From contig CAYRFF010000009.1 in assembly GCA_964423575.1 (NCBI GenBank), positions 11,204 through 75,203 of the forward strand: a DNA stretch of 64,000 nt, read 5' to 3'. Under the pieces are notes generated by a model. The model was given only the letters and a program-made list of their open reading frames with translations. It was not told the origin of the DNA and ran no database searches. Shown in pieces: positions 52,531 to 61,553 of the stretch. Made by a program: the position numbers and the translations under genes. Every line of letters begins with the position of its first letter. The stretch's first letter is position 1. The DNA is from CAYRFF01 sp964423575 (GTDB lineage: Bacteria > Bacteroidota > Bacteroidia > Chitinophagales > Saprospiraceae).

Positions 52531-53382
52531 CTAAAAAATATCTTCCATTTGCAAGCGAAGATAACGTTTAACGGTGAAGTAAGTCACAATGATATAAATT
52601 AAAACACCAAAGATAACCAAGCCTCCCATTACCATCAGAGTTCGACTGGTCGTGTACAGTGCTTTAAACACAGGCAACCATTCTCCGAGTGCATAAAGGG
52701 AGCCGAAAATCATCAATGATGCCAGCACCCCGGCTAAAAAGCCTTGAAGAAAACCTTGCCAAATAAAGGGCTTTAAAACAAAGCCGGTCTTGGCTCCTAC
52801 CATTTCCATGGTTTTTATCACTTTACGCTGAGCATTCAGCGATAGGCGCAGAGTATTATGGATTAAGACCAGCGCCCCAAATATCAACAGTATACCAAGA
52901 ATGGATATAATTTTAGAAAGTCTGCCTAGATTTCCTTGTATTGGTCCAAAGATATCCTGTCGGTAGCTAACGTTTTTGACGAAGGTCTCCTTCTCAAGAA
53001 TCTGCTTCAATTCCTTCATATAATCATCCTGGTAAAACTCAGCATTCAAACGGAAGGAAATCGCATCGTTAAAGGGATTTTCCATTCCCTCAAGGAAAAA
53101 ATCTTCTCCAAATTCATTTTCCATCTCTGCAAGTGCTTCCTCTCCCGATATAAAATGAGGACTACCGTCAACTATTTCTTGCATATTATCCAGTTGAGTA
53201 ATGAATTCATTTACTATTTGCTTATCAAGACCTCTGTCAAGCTCAACAAGTAGTTCAACCTTTTCTTTAAGTAGATTAATGAAATAATCTGATTGCCAGC
53301 TAATTATCACATATAATCCTGCAAAAAAAAGCATGAGTGCCACACTTATAATGGTCAATATGTTCTGTGATCTAAATTTCAT
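52531..53382 (-). CDS. ftsX: Cell-division permease-like protein FtsX
   Basis: A 283-residue FtsX: an N-terminal membrane helix (about 8-28), an extracytoplasmic domain (about 30-165) and three C-terminal helices (about 165-275). Family marks are ISRQDIF-like VSYRQDIFGPIQ, KIISILGILLIFGALVLIHNTLRLSL, and RKVIKTMEMVGAKTGFVLKPF. With FtsE it controls peptidoglycan hydrolases at the septum; ftsE is not adjacent, which is usual in this phylum. It heads the run to the gld genes. Confidence 0.93.
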   Translation of the reverse strand: MKFRSQNILTIISVALMLFFAGLYVIISWQSDYFINLLKEKVELLVELDRGLDKQIVNEFITQLDNMQEIVDGSPHFISGEEALAEMENEFGEDFFLEGMENPFNDAISFRLNAEFYQDDYMKELKQILEKETFVKNVSYRQDIFGPIQGNLGRLSKIISILGILLIFGALVLIHNTLRLSLNAQRKVIKTMEMVGAKTGFVLKPFIWQGFLQGFLAGVLASLMIFGSLYALGEWLPVFKALYTTSRTLMVMGGLVIFGVLIYIIVTYFTVKRYLRLQMEDIF

Positions 53383-53399
53383 ACATATTATACAAACGA

Positions 53400-53407
53400 C
53401 AAATATA
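53400..53407 (-). promoter_or_regulatory. -7 element of ftsX
   Basis: TATATTTG on the minus strand, with TTTC 19 bases farther upstream, lies 18 bases before the ftsX start. It may drive the long ftsX-to-gld transcript. Confidence 0.5.
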
Positions 53408-53504
53408 TAAGATTAGCCTCGGGAATGAAATAATTTAACGGAATATCCGTCTTAATTATATAAAATTGTTAACATTGTGGCGATAATTAACGATAGTGAT
53501 TGAT

Positions 53505-54074
53505 ATGCGATATATCCCGGTAGTACTTCTTTTGTTTCTTCCATGGCACCTACAAGCTCAGTTTCTGGATAATCCTTCCTTTGAAGGAGAACCGATGGAT
53601 GCAGTTGTCCCTGCCGGCTGGTCACCTTGTAACGATTATTCAACGCCTGATATTTTACCGGGAATCTGGGGAGTTCATCTGGAAGCATCACATGGAAAAA
53701 CTTATGTAGGTCTTATAACACGCATGGATGGCTCCGTAGAAGGAATCGGTCAACGCACGCCTATCACATTGAAAGCTGAGCAGTGTTACGAATTGACAAT
53801 GGATCTCGCCCACTCATATTCTTATGCGGGCTACACGCATCCGGCAAAGTGTAAAATCTGGCTCGCCAAAAATCAATGTGTAAAGGAAGAATTAATCGTT
53901 GATACTGAACTTATTACACATAATTACTGGAAAACCTATACTTGGAAATTTGAACCATCTTCCGATTATGACTTCATCATCATTGAAGCATATTACCCTG
54001 ATGGTAACCATTATGTAATGGGTAATATTTTAATAGATAATATCCGCCAGCTGAAGTTATGCAGCGGCGCTTGA
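53505..54074 (+). CDS. Secreted beta-sandwich protein (carbohydrate-binding-like)
   Basis: A 189-residue exported protein. MRYIPVVLLLFLPWHLQAQ is a signal peptide; the GTG three codons earlier is a less likely start. The mature part begins LDNPSFEGEP, a hallmark of CBM4/9-like or discoidin-like beta-sandwiches, and contains GWSPCNDYSTPDILPG and ANPxxxHG-like HLEASHGKTYVGL. Cysteines are paired at CNDYS, QCYEL, KCKIW and NQCVK. No T9SS tail is present. Sugar binding is inference. Confidence 0.7.
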   Translation: MRYIPVVLLLFLPWHLQAQFLDNPSFEGEPMDAVVPAGWSPCNDYSTPDILPGIWGVHLEASHGKTYVGLITRMDGSVEGIGQRTPITLKAEQCYELTMDLAHSYSYAGYTHPAKCKIWLAKNQCVKEELIVDTELITHNYWKTYTWKFEPSSDYDFIIIEAYYPDGNHYVMGNILIDNIRQLKLCSGA

Positions 54075-54173
54075 TTGAAATCAACTATTATTCAAGTAGT
54101 TACAGCATTTCGTTTATTCAACATTTTCAAGCAGTATTATCTTAAAAGTAAGTAAGTTTTACAACTGGTGTAA

Positions 54174-54596
54174 TCACTCAATCTTCTCCTTTATTTCCTT
54201 TTCAATCTCGTTCAACTTCTTCAGGAGCTGATTTAACCGATCTTCAGTCTCAGGGTCAAGATTATCCTCAAGATCTTTCTTTAACTGTTTAAGCTCTTTT
54301 TCTATAGACTTAGATTGTTTCTGCAGGTCCTCTTGATCTTTCTTGCTCAATTTGCCGATATTCTCACTGATATAATCATAAGCATCCTGAATCTTCTCCG
54401 TAAGATTATCATATTTTCCTTCCTGAAACTTCCCCTTTTCAGAAACAAACAAATCCTTAATGGACTTTCCCAGATCTTTCACGTCCTGAATAATTTCCTT
54501 GGACTGTTTCTGTTCAGAGGCATCTCCATAAAAATAATTGTAAGCTACAATTGCGATAACTACTATAATCAGCAATCTAAAAAGTCTCTTCAGCAT
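54174..54596 (-). CDS. Membrane-anchored coiled-coil protein
   Basis: A 140-residue protein with one N-terminal membrane helix (about 5-24) and a long Lys/Glu-rich coiled coil (about 30-140, for example LSKKDQEDLQKQSKSIEKE). I do not recognise a family. The topology implies a single-span protein with a long helical domain. It is divergent from leuS and separate from other minus-strand genes. Confidence 0.65.
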   Translation of the reverse strand: MLKRLFRLLIIVVIAIVAYNYFYGDASEQKQSKEIIQDVKDLGKSIKDLFVSEKGKFQEGKYDNLTEKIQDAYDYISENIGKLSKKDQEDLQKQSKSIEKELKQLKKDLEDNLDPETEDRLNQLLKKLNEIEKEIKEKIE

Positions 54597-54627
54597 AAGT
54601 CTAATATGTTAAGTCGATAAGAAGTCG

Positions 54628-54635
54628 TATTTTTG
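54628..54635 (+). promoter_or_regulatory. -7 element of leuS
   Basis: TATTTTTG matches TAnnTTTG and lies about 52 bases before the leuS ATG. The -33 side has only TATG with a 19-base spacer. Confidence 0.45.
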
Positions 54636-54687
54636 TACTCCCTTAGAAATAATTACTACCTTGTAAAGTTATAAAGAAATACTGAAG

Positions 54688-57456
54688 ATGACATATAAAG
54701 CTCTTGAAATAGAGAAAAAGTGGCAGAGGAAATGGGAAGAGAACGGGACCTTTGTCGTAGAAAACAGATCAGATAAACCATCGTATTACATCCTGGATAT
54801 GTTCCCTTATCCCAGTGGTTCAGGCCTTCACGTAGGCCACCCGCTAGGCTATATTGCATCCGATATTACGGCACGATATAAGAGACAACAAGGATATCAT
54901 GTATTGCATCCTATAGGTTTCGATTCATTTGGTTTACCTGCCGAGCAATATGCCCTATCGATCGGCGTCCACCCCGCTGAATCCATTGACAAGAATATCG
55001 ACAGATATCGCACGCAGTTGAAGATGCTCGGGCTAAGTTATGACTGGTCGAGAGAACTCCGCACCAGTGATCCTTCTTATTATCGTTGGACGCAGAAAAT
55101 CTTTGTCCTTCTCTTTAACCATTGGTACGATACAAAGGCAGACAAAGCACGTCCCATTGAAGAGTTGATTAAAATATTAGAAAAAGAGGGCAACCTCTCT
55201 TATGAAAAAGATAAAAAGGAGCAGTTTTCTGCTGAGCAGTGGAATTCTTCAACTGAATCGCAAAAGGCAGATATCCTGATGAATTATCGCCTGGCCTACC
55301 GCAAGGTAAGTTTTGTAAACTGGTGTGAAGCATTGGGGACTGTCCTTGCCAATGATGAGGTTGTAAACGGCGTTTCAGAGCGCGGTGGTTATCCGGTTGT
55401 CAAAAAGCCTATGTTGCAATGGGCACTTCGTATCACAGCCTACGCCGAGCGTCTTCTCACAGGGCTCAAAACACTGGATTGGAGCGATTCCCTTAAGATT
55501 CAACAAGAAAATTGGATTAATAAATCAAGTGGGGTTCACTTAGCGTTTAATTTAGCTTCCGCAAATGGTGAGATAGAGGTCTTTACGACAAGGCCGGACA
55601 CAATTTACGGAGTCACCTTTATGGTATTGGCACCGGAGCACGATCTTGTTGATAGCATAACTACTGCTGAATATTCTGAAGCAGTTCAAAAGTATAAAAA
55701 AGATGCAGCCGCACTTTCCGATGTTGAACGTATGCAGGAGAAGAAAGTCAGCGGGCAATTTACAGGAGCTTATGCACTCCACCCATTGACAGGAGAAGAG
55801 ATACCAATATATATCGCAGATTATGTGTTTGCAGACTACGGAACAGGAGCTATTATGGCAGTTCCGGCAGATGATGAACGCGACCAAAGATTTGCTGAAA
55901 AGCTAAACATACCGATTAAGCAAATTATCGATAGAAGTGAATTTCCTGATGCGGAAATAGGCGATCACAGAGGAACTCTTATAAATTCAGATATTATCAA
56001 TGGTTTTTCTATCCCCGATGCGATTGAGAAGATGAGTAATCATCTCGAAGAGCTAAAAATAGGTTACAAGGAAGTTACCTATAAGCTGAGAGATGCCAAT
56101 TTCAGTCGTCAAAGGTACTGGGGTGAGCCATTCCCGGTGATATACAATAATAAAACGGGAATAGCTCAGACGCTTCCTGAAGAAGAACTTCCACTGGAAC
56201 TGCCTAATCTTCAACTAAATGAAATTCAGGATTCGCACGGAAAAGCACCCCTATCTGCTCTACCGGGCTGGGTAAATGAACGTGAAGGCTATACTCGTGA
56301 AGTAGATACAATGCCGGGTTACGCCGGGTCTTCCTGGTATTACCTGCGTTTTATGGATGCTAATAACAATGAAGAAATGTTCAGCTCAGAAGCTGTGAAC
56401 TACTGGAAAAATGTCAACTTATACATCGGTGGAACAGAGCATGCTGTAGGTCACTTGATGTATTCCCGATTCTGGCATAAATTCCTTTATGATCTAGGTT
56501 ATGTGCCGACAGATGAACCATTTGAGAGATTGGTAAATCAGGGAATGATTAACGGTCGTTCTTTATTCTTGAAAGTCAACAATCCAAAGACCGGGGCAAG
56601 AGAAATCCATGTTCCGATACAGCTAGCTGATGAACATGATTATATCAGCATCAGCGCATTAAAGGCATTGGCTCAAGAAGATAATCGCTACCAGGATATC
56701 GATTTTGAAAGCGAGGTAGAATGGACGGAAATAGATGGTGAAAAAGTAGTCAAGCTCCGTCCGGAGATTGAAAAGATGTCCAAGTCCAAGTATAACGTAG
56801 TCAACCCGGAAGATATAATTGAGGATTACGGTGCTGACTGCTTCAGAATGTACGAAATGTTCCTCGGGCCGATTCAGGATCACAAACCCTGGGATACGCA
56901 AGGAATTTCCGGAGTAGCAAAGTTCTTGAACAGACTTTGGTCTTTATTCTATGACCAGAATGACAACTGGATTGTCAGCGATGATGAACCGTCCAAAGAA
57001 GAGCTTAAAATTCTGCACCAATGTATTAAAAAAGTACGTGCCGATATCGAAAGTATGTCTTTCAATACCTGTGTGAGTGCTTTTATGGTGGCAGTAAACG
57101 ATTTGCAAAAGCTTGAAAAGCGCAGCAAGGCTGTTCTTGAGGATTTAATTAAACTGATTGCACCATTCGCTCCGCATTTAAGTGAAGAATTATGGGAGCT
57201 TTGCGGCAATACAACTAGTATATCTACCGTTCCGTTTCCGGAATATATCGAGAAATATACAGTGGAAAGCAGTTTTGTGCTGCCGCTCTGTGTAAATGGC
57301 AAAAAACGGGCAGAGATCGAGATTCCTGCCGATGCTACACAGGATCAGATGAAAGAGCTGGCACTGCAGCATGATCAGATTACCAAGTGGATTGAGGGGA
57401 AAGAAATAAAACGCGTTATCGTCGTTCCAAAGAGAATGGTGAATATTGTTGTATAG
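54688..57456 (+). CDS. leuS: Leucyl-tRNA synthetase
   Basis: A 922-residue class I LeuRS. The HIGH motif is in FPYPSGSGLHVGHPLGYI (about residues 37-54) and the KMSKS motif in IEKMSKSKYNVVNPEDII (about 690-707). Between them lies the CP1 editing domain, with the proofreading TTRPDTIYGVTFMVLAPEH segment, then the anticodon-binding domain with HKPWDTQGISGVAKFLNRLW. Length is normal for bacteria. Independent gene with its own promoter. Confidence 0.97.
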   Translation: MTYKALEIEKKWQRKWEENGTFVVENRSDKPSYYILDMFPYPSGSGLHVGHPLGYIASDITARYKRQQGYHVLHPIGFDSFGLPAEQYALSIGVHPAESIDKNIDRYRTQLKMLGLSYDWSRELRTSDPSYYRWTQKIFVLLFNHWYDTKADKARPIEELIKILEKEGNLSYEKDKKEQFSAEQWNSSTESQKADILMNYRLAYRKVSFVNWCEALGTVLANDEVVNGVSERGGYPVVKKPMLQWALRITAYAERLLTGLKTLDWSDSLKIQQENWINKSSGVHLAFNLASANGEIEVFTTRPDTIYGVTFMVLAPEHDLVDSITTAEYSEAVQKYKKDAAALSDVERMQEKKVSGQFTGAYALHPLTGEEIPIYIADYVFADYGTGAIMAVPADDERDQRFAEKLNIPIKQIIDRSEFPDAEIGDHRGTLINSDIINGFSIPDAIEKMSNHLEELKIGYKEVTYKLRDANFSRQRYWGEPFPVIYNNKTGIAQTLPEEELPLELPNLQLNEIQDSHGKAPLSALPGWVNEREGYTREVDTMPGYAGSSWYYLRFMDANNNEEMFSSEAVNYWKNVNLYIGGTEHAVGHLMYSRFWHKFLYDLGYVPTDEPFERLVNQGMINGRSLFLKVNNPKTGAREIHVPIQLADEHDYISISALKALAQEDNRYQDIDFESEVEWTEIDGEKVVKLRPEIEKMSKSKYNVVNPEDIIEDYGADCFRMYEMFLGPIQDHKPWDTQGISGVAKFLNRLWSLFYDQNDNWIVSDDEPSKEELKILHQCIKKVRADIESMSFNTCVSAFMVAVNDLQKLEKRSKAVLEDLIKLIAPFAPHLSEELWELCGNTTSISTVPFPEYIEKYTVESSFVLPLCVNGKKRAEIEIPADATQDQMKELALQHDQITKWIEGKEIKRVIVVPKRMVNIVV

Positions 57457-57544
57457 CTCAAGAATTTTTTTGATATTGTTATCCCAACAAATCAATCCCG
57501 GTTCATAAAATTTATTAACCAGTGGTAATACCTGTGGTTGTTTT

Positions 57545-60500
57545 ATGCGTAGGATAATTTTTCTTATTGTTATTTTTTCGTTTGGCCTGATAAATTCGCT
57601 TTATCCGTGCAGTAACCCTATTCTGTTTAAGGCAGATTCAGTGAGTGCAAGTTCTGTATGGCTATCCTGGTTCAACTTTGATAGTGAAGTGACAGCCTTT
57701 GAGATTGATTATGTAGAAGGGTCAGGAAATCCTTCGGACTTTCCTTTGTATAGTAATATCACAGATCAAGAATTCGTTCTCAGCGGCCTGAATCCAGGCA
57801 CTCAGTATACGCTTTATCTACGCGCCGTCTGTGACAATGGTAAAAGCAAATGGGTAAACTTAAAAGTAAGAACCGCTTTTAAAGCTGATAATCCTTGCAC
57901 CATCTCCTTTCCTATACAGGATAATAACTGTAGGTTTTCCGGGAGAGAACGCATGCTGATAGAAGTTGACAGCAATGATATTTCTCATATTGAAGGCGCA
58001 ATGCTCAGCTCAGTTTCAATGATAGTCGAACATGCTTGGCCGCCCGATTTACGGGCTACGCTTATTGCACCGTCAGGCAGGACTATTCCACTGTTTGAAG
58101 GGCTGGCGCTCGGGCACCAAAATCTCGGAAATCCGGAAGATGAAAGCTGTATTGAGACCCTTACATTTCAGGACAACAGCTGTATTTATATCCAGGATAG
58201 CCCCGGTCCTTTTATAGGTGAATTCAGGCCTATTGGTCTCTTGAGCTCCGTGCCTGTTAATGAGCTTATCGGGATGTGGCAACTCGATATATGCGATGCT
58301 TCACCAGGTGATGCAGGAACAGTTATCTCCTTAAATTTGACCTTTAGCTCGGGGAATTGCCAGGCTATTTCACATGAACTCTATTCCTACGATAATGAAT
58401 CAGTAAGTTTCAATATCCTTAACGGAAATATAGGAGATACCATCGTTTATAAATATGGGGTTCATCCATTTAGCTTTAGTGGTACAGGCATATCCGATAC
58501 TTTTATCATAAATTCAATTACTGATACACTTATCACCATAGGAAATCTGATAGAGGATACGGAATATGATTTTTACGCTTACCGCAAATGCAAGGCAGTG
58601 AATTCTGCTGTTTCCTGTGCTGAAACGATTCATACCTTCTGCGGGTTACCGACTGATATAGCGCATTTTAATGACGAAGACTTTATGGCACTTGCTCAAT
58701 GTGGTGACCCCGGCCTTCTCGATGGCGTCTGGTATCAGGAAGATCATTATGGCTGGAAGGTAAATTATGGTGCAACACGTACTGATTTTACAGGTCCAAA
58801 TTCAAGCCCTTATGGAAACAATCAATACATTTACTTTGATGCTTCAGATTTTAGTTGTGGTGCTATACCCGCTGTTTTAAAAAGTAGTTGCTTTTATGTT
58901 CCTGATTCGATCCAGGCTTGTGGCATTTCATTTGACTATTCTATGGATGGAAATGAGGTGAGTAATTTAATCCTGAGGATTATGGCTAATGAGTCCGGGG
59001 AATGGGATACTCTGTTTCATGTTTCCGGTGATCAGGGAGATGACTGGCTTCAGGCAAGAATAGATTTATCCGATTATGCAGACATGGCTGTAAACCTCGA
59101 GTTTATTGCCGGTCCTTCAATCGGCGCACGTGGGGATATTGCACTTGATAATATCACGATGATGGGGCCACTGCCTATTCATAGAAATGGGTATTTGCTC
59201 TATGTGGACAACGATGGAGATGGCTATGGCATAACAGAAGAAAGCACCAGGTTTTGCAGGTCGGGATATATTGAAGGATATTCTGAAATTCCCGGTGATT
59301 GTGACGATGACAATCCGGACGTGAATCCCGGAGCAGAGGAAATCCCCTGCAATCTGATTGACGACAATTGCAACGGGCTGATAGATGAAGTTCCTGTCGA
59401 CAATCCTCCTCATATTGCAATTATTGAGAAACAAAACCCTTCCTGTAAGGGGATTTCCGATGGCATTCTCGAAATTGATGTAAGTAATTATATGGATTTT
59501 CACATCTTATGGAATACCGGTGACACTAGTACCCGGCTTGAAAATTTGCCGGAAGGCGTATATTATGCTGAGCTTACAACACCCAATGGTTGCTTGTTCA
59601 TGACTGCCTTTTATGAATTAAAAAGCAATTCCAATATTACCGCAATTGTCACCACGCAAGGCTCGCCCTTATGCAAGGGTATAGATGACGGCTACATAGG
59701 CGTACAGGCTGGTGCAGGGATAGAACCGTATTCGTTCAGATGGAATACCGGTGAAGAAACAGACTTTATAGACTCCTTGTCTGCCGGGGTTTACTCAGTA
59801 ACTGTCAGTGATGCCGAAGGCTGCATAAAAATTATAGAATCTATAGAACTGGTGGAGAGCTTCATTGATAAAGCGCAAATCGACATCAATAAAGACATTT
59901 CTTGCCAAGGAGCAAGTAATGGCTCCCTTATAGCAAGTTTACATGGAGCTCAGCCCCATACTTATTTATGGAGTACCGGTGAGACTACTAGAGCTATCAA
60001 CAACCTTTCTGAGGGTTACTACTCGGTAACCATGACGTTTCTGGAAGAGTGTACAATAAGTACCGATTCCTTCTTTTTTGCTGAGCCTAAACCGCTGCAT
60101 TTGCGAAGATTAAATATCATTTCACCAACTTGCGCTGATCAAAAAGGTGGTTCAATCGTCACCAATGTGGGGGGTGGCAAACAACCTTATACATACCGGC
60201 TCCATGGAATTGATTCTATATATCCTGGGCCTCTGTTTCTGGATTTGCCGGCAGGCATGTACAGACTTGAAATCCACGATGCCAATAACTGCACATTTAT
60301 ACTGGATTCCATTGAATTAAAGGAGATTTCTCCCTTTGAAATGGATTACTCTGTAAAAGATACACGCTGTCCATTGAGTAGTGATGGCTCTATAGAAACA
60401 AATTTCAGTGGCGGAACAGCTCCATATAATTACGTATGGAGTTCTACGGGACTCGGCACCTCTTATCTCGACGGCCTAAATCCGGGTCAATATTCACTGA

Positions 60501-61513
60501 CTGTAGTAGATGACTTTGGTTGTAAGTCCGACAAATATACTTTCCAAGTGACAAGAGGAGCTGACAATCTTGAAATGGATATTTCAGTTCTGGATCCCGT
60601 TTATTGTGGTGATTCTACGGGTTACCTTGAAGCTGTAATCCTGAATGACTTTGATTTTCCTCTGGAATATAACTGGAATAATGGTACAGTTCATAAGCAT
60701 GAGTCCGGCAGAGATACTCTAGGTCCTGTCCGGGTCGGGAATTATCGCGTTACTGTTACTGATGCCAATGGTTGTGTCGGAAATACTGATTTAATCAGAT
60801 TGAATCAGCTAGAGAATTTATTTATTGATTCAATCCTTATTTCACACCCGGAATGTGTGGGCGATTCCACCGGTAGTATTGAATTCATTATTCCACATTA
60901 CAGCTCACCATTAAACTTCTCATGGTCTGATGGCAGCAGCAATCCGATATTGAAGAACGCACCCATAGGAACATACGCAGTTACCATCAGTGATGCTGAG
61001 GATTGTAAGCATGAAGAGTCATCGATGAAGCTTTTCGTAGATAATCCTCTTGCTGCTGAGCATCTTTTAATCAAGGAAAATGATGATAATTATACTGTAG
61101 AAGTAATTCCGGAAGGAGGAGAAGCGCCCTACTCCATTATTTGGCTTGACGATATGTCCACTGACTTCAGGAGGCATAATTTGCCGAAAGGAGATTATTC
61201 ATACAGCCTCACAGATAATAATTCTTGTGTTTTAGATTCTACGGTTCAGATTTTAAAAGTAGATATCATCTTTGCTGAAGATAAAGGCTTCTCCATTTAT
61301 CCTAATCCGGCAAATGATTTGCTTAATATTGAATTGGCAGTCTCTCTGCAAGGAAGAGAATATGCTCTAAATTTATATTCAGCATCCGGCATATATATTC
61401 AAAGCTGGGTTAATGCTGAGAAGATAGATATTTCAGCATTGGTTCCGGGAGTTTACTATCTGGAATTAATATCCAATGGTTTAACGTATAGACAGAAAGT
61501 AATTAAGAACTAG
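57545..61513 (+). CDS. Large T9SS surface protein: FN3, P-domain, MAM-like, MopE, SprB repeats
   Basis: A 1322-residue exported multidomain protein. Signal peptide to about 20, FN3 (about 25-115), a proprotein-convertase P-domain-like region (about 117-265), an FN3-like stretch, a MAM-like region (about 360-545), then a MopE-type Asp-rich motif with DNDGDGYG and ending CNLIDDNCNGLIDE (about 550-617), which probably binds calcium. Seven SprB-type repeats (about 628-1180) have the pattern C-x-G-x-x-[DN]-G, W-x-x-G-x-x-x and G-x-Y-x-V-x-[VI]-x-[DN]-x-x-G-C; an eighth is partial. A T9SS tail with IYPNPANDLLNIEL closes it. It is probably an adhesin exported by T9SS and linked to gliding. Confidence 0.9.
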   Translation: MRRIIFLIVIFSFGLINSLYPCSNPILFKADSVSASSVWLSWFNFDSEVTAFEIDYVEGSGNPSDFPLYSNITDQEFVLSGLNPGTQYTLYLRAVCDNGKSKWVNLKVRTAFKADNPCTISFPIQDNNCRFSGRERMLIEVDSNDISHIEGAMLSSVSMIVEHAWPPDLRATLIAPSGRTIPLFEGLALGHQNLGNPEDESCIETLTFQDNSCIYIQDSPGPFIGEFRPIGLLSSVPVNELIGMWQLDICDASPGDAGTVISLNLTFSSGNCQAISHELYSYDNESVSFNILNGNIGDTIVYKYGVHPFSFSGTGISDTFIINSITDTLITIGNLIEDTEYDFYAYRKCKAVNSAVSCAETIHTFCGLPTDIAHFNDEDFMALAQCGDPGLLDGVWYQEDHYGWKVNYGATRTDFTGPNSSPYGNNQYIYFDASDFSCGAIPAVLKSSCFYVPDSIQACGISFDYSMDGNEVSNLILRIMANESGEWDTLFHVSGDQGDDWLQARIDLSDYADMAVNLEFIAGPSIGARGDIALDNITMMGPLPIHRNGYLLYVDNDGDGYGITEESTRFCRSGYIEGYSEIPGDCDDDNPDVNPGAEEIPCNLIDDNCNGLIDEVPVDNPPHIAIIEKQNPSCKGISDGILEIDVSNYMDFHILWNTGDTSTRLENLPEGVYYAELTTPNGCLFMTAFYELKSNSNITAIVTTQGSPLCKGIDDGYIGVQAGAGIEPYSFRWNTGEETDFIDSLSAGVYSVTVSDAEGCIKIIESIELVESFIDKAQIDINKDISCQGASNGSLIASLHGAQPHTYLWSTGETTRAINNLSEGYYSVTMTFLEECTISTDSFFFAEPKPLHLRRLNIISPTCADQKGGSIVTNVGGGKQPYTYRLHGIDSIYPGPLFLDLPAGMYRLEIHDANNCTFILDSIELKEISPFEMDYSVKDTRCPLSSDGSIETNFSGGTAPYNYVWSSTGLGTSYLDGLNPGQYSLTVVDDFGCKSDKYTFQVTRGADNLEMDISVLDPVYCGDSTGYLEAVILNDFDFPLEYNWNNGTVHKHESGRDTLGPVRVGNYRVTVTDANGCVGNTDLIRLNQLENLFIDSILISHPECVGDSTGSIEFIIPHYSSPLNFSWSDGSSNPILKNAPIGTYAVTISDAEDCKHEESSMKLFVDNPLAAEHLLIKENDDNYTVEVIPEGGEAPYSIIWLDDMSTDFRRHNLPKGDYSYSLTDNNSCVLDSTVQILKVDIIFAEDKGFSIYPNPANDLLNIELAVSLQGREYALNLYSASGIYIQSWVNAEKIDISALVPGVYYLELISNGLTYRQKVIKN

Positions 61514-61553
61514 ATTAACAGATTCCAGAAGTTGCGAAATTAATTTATTCGCA

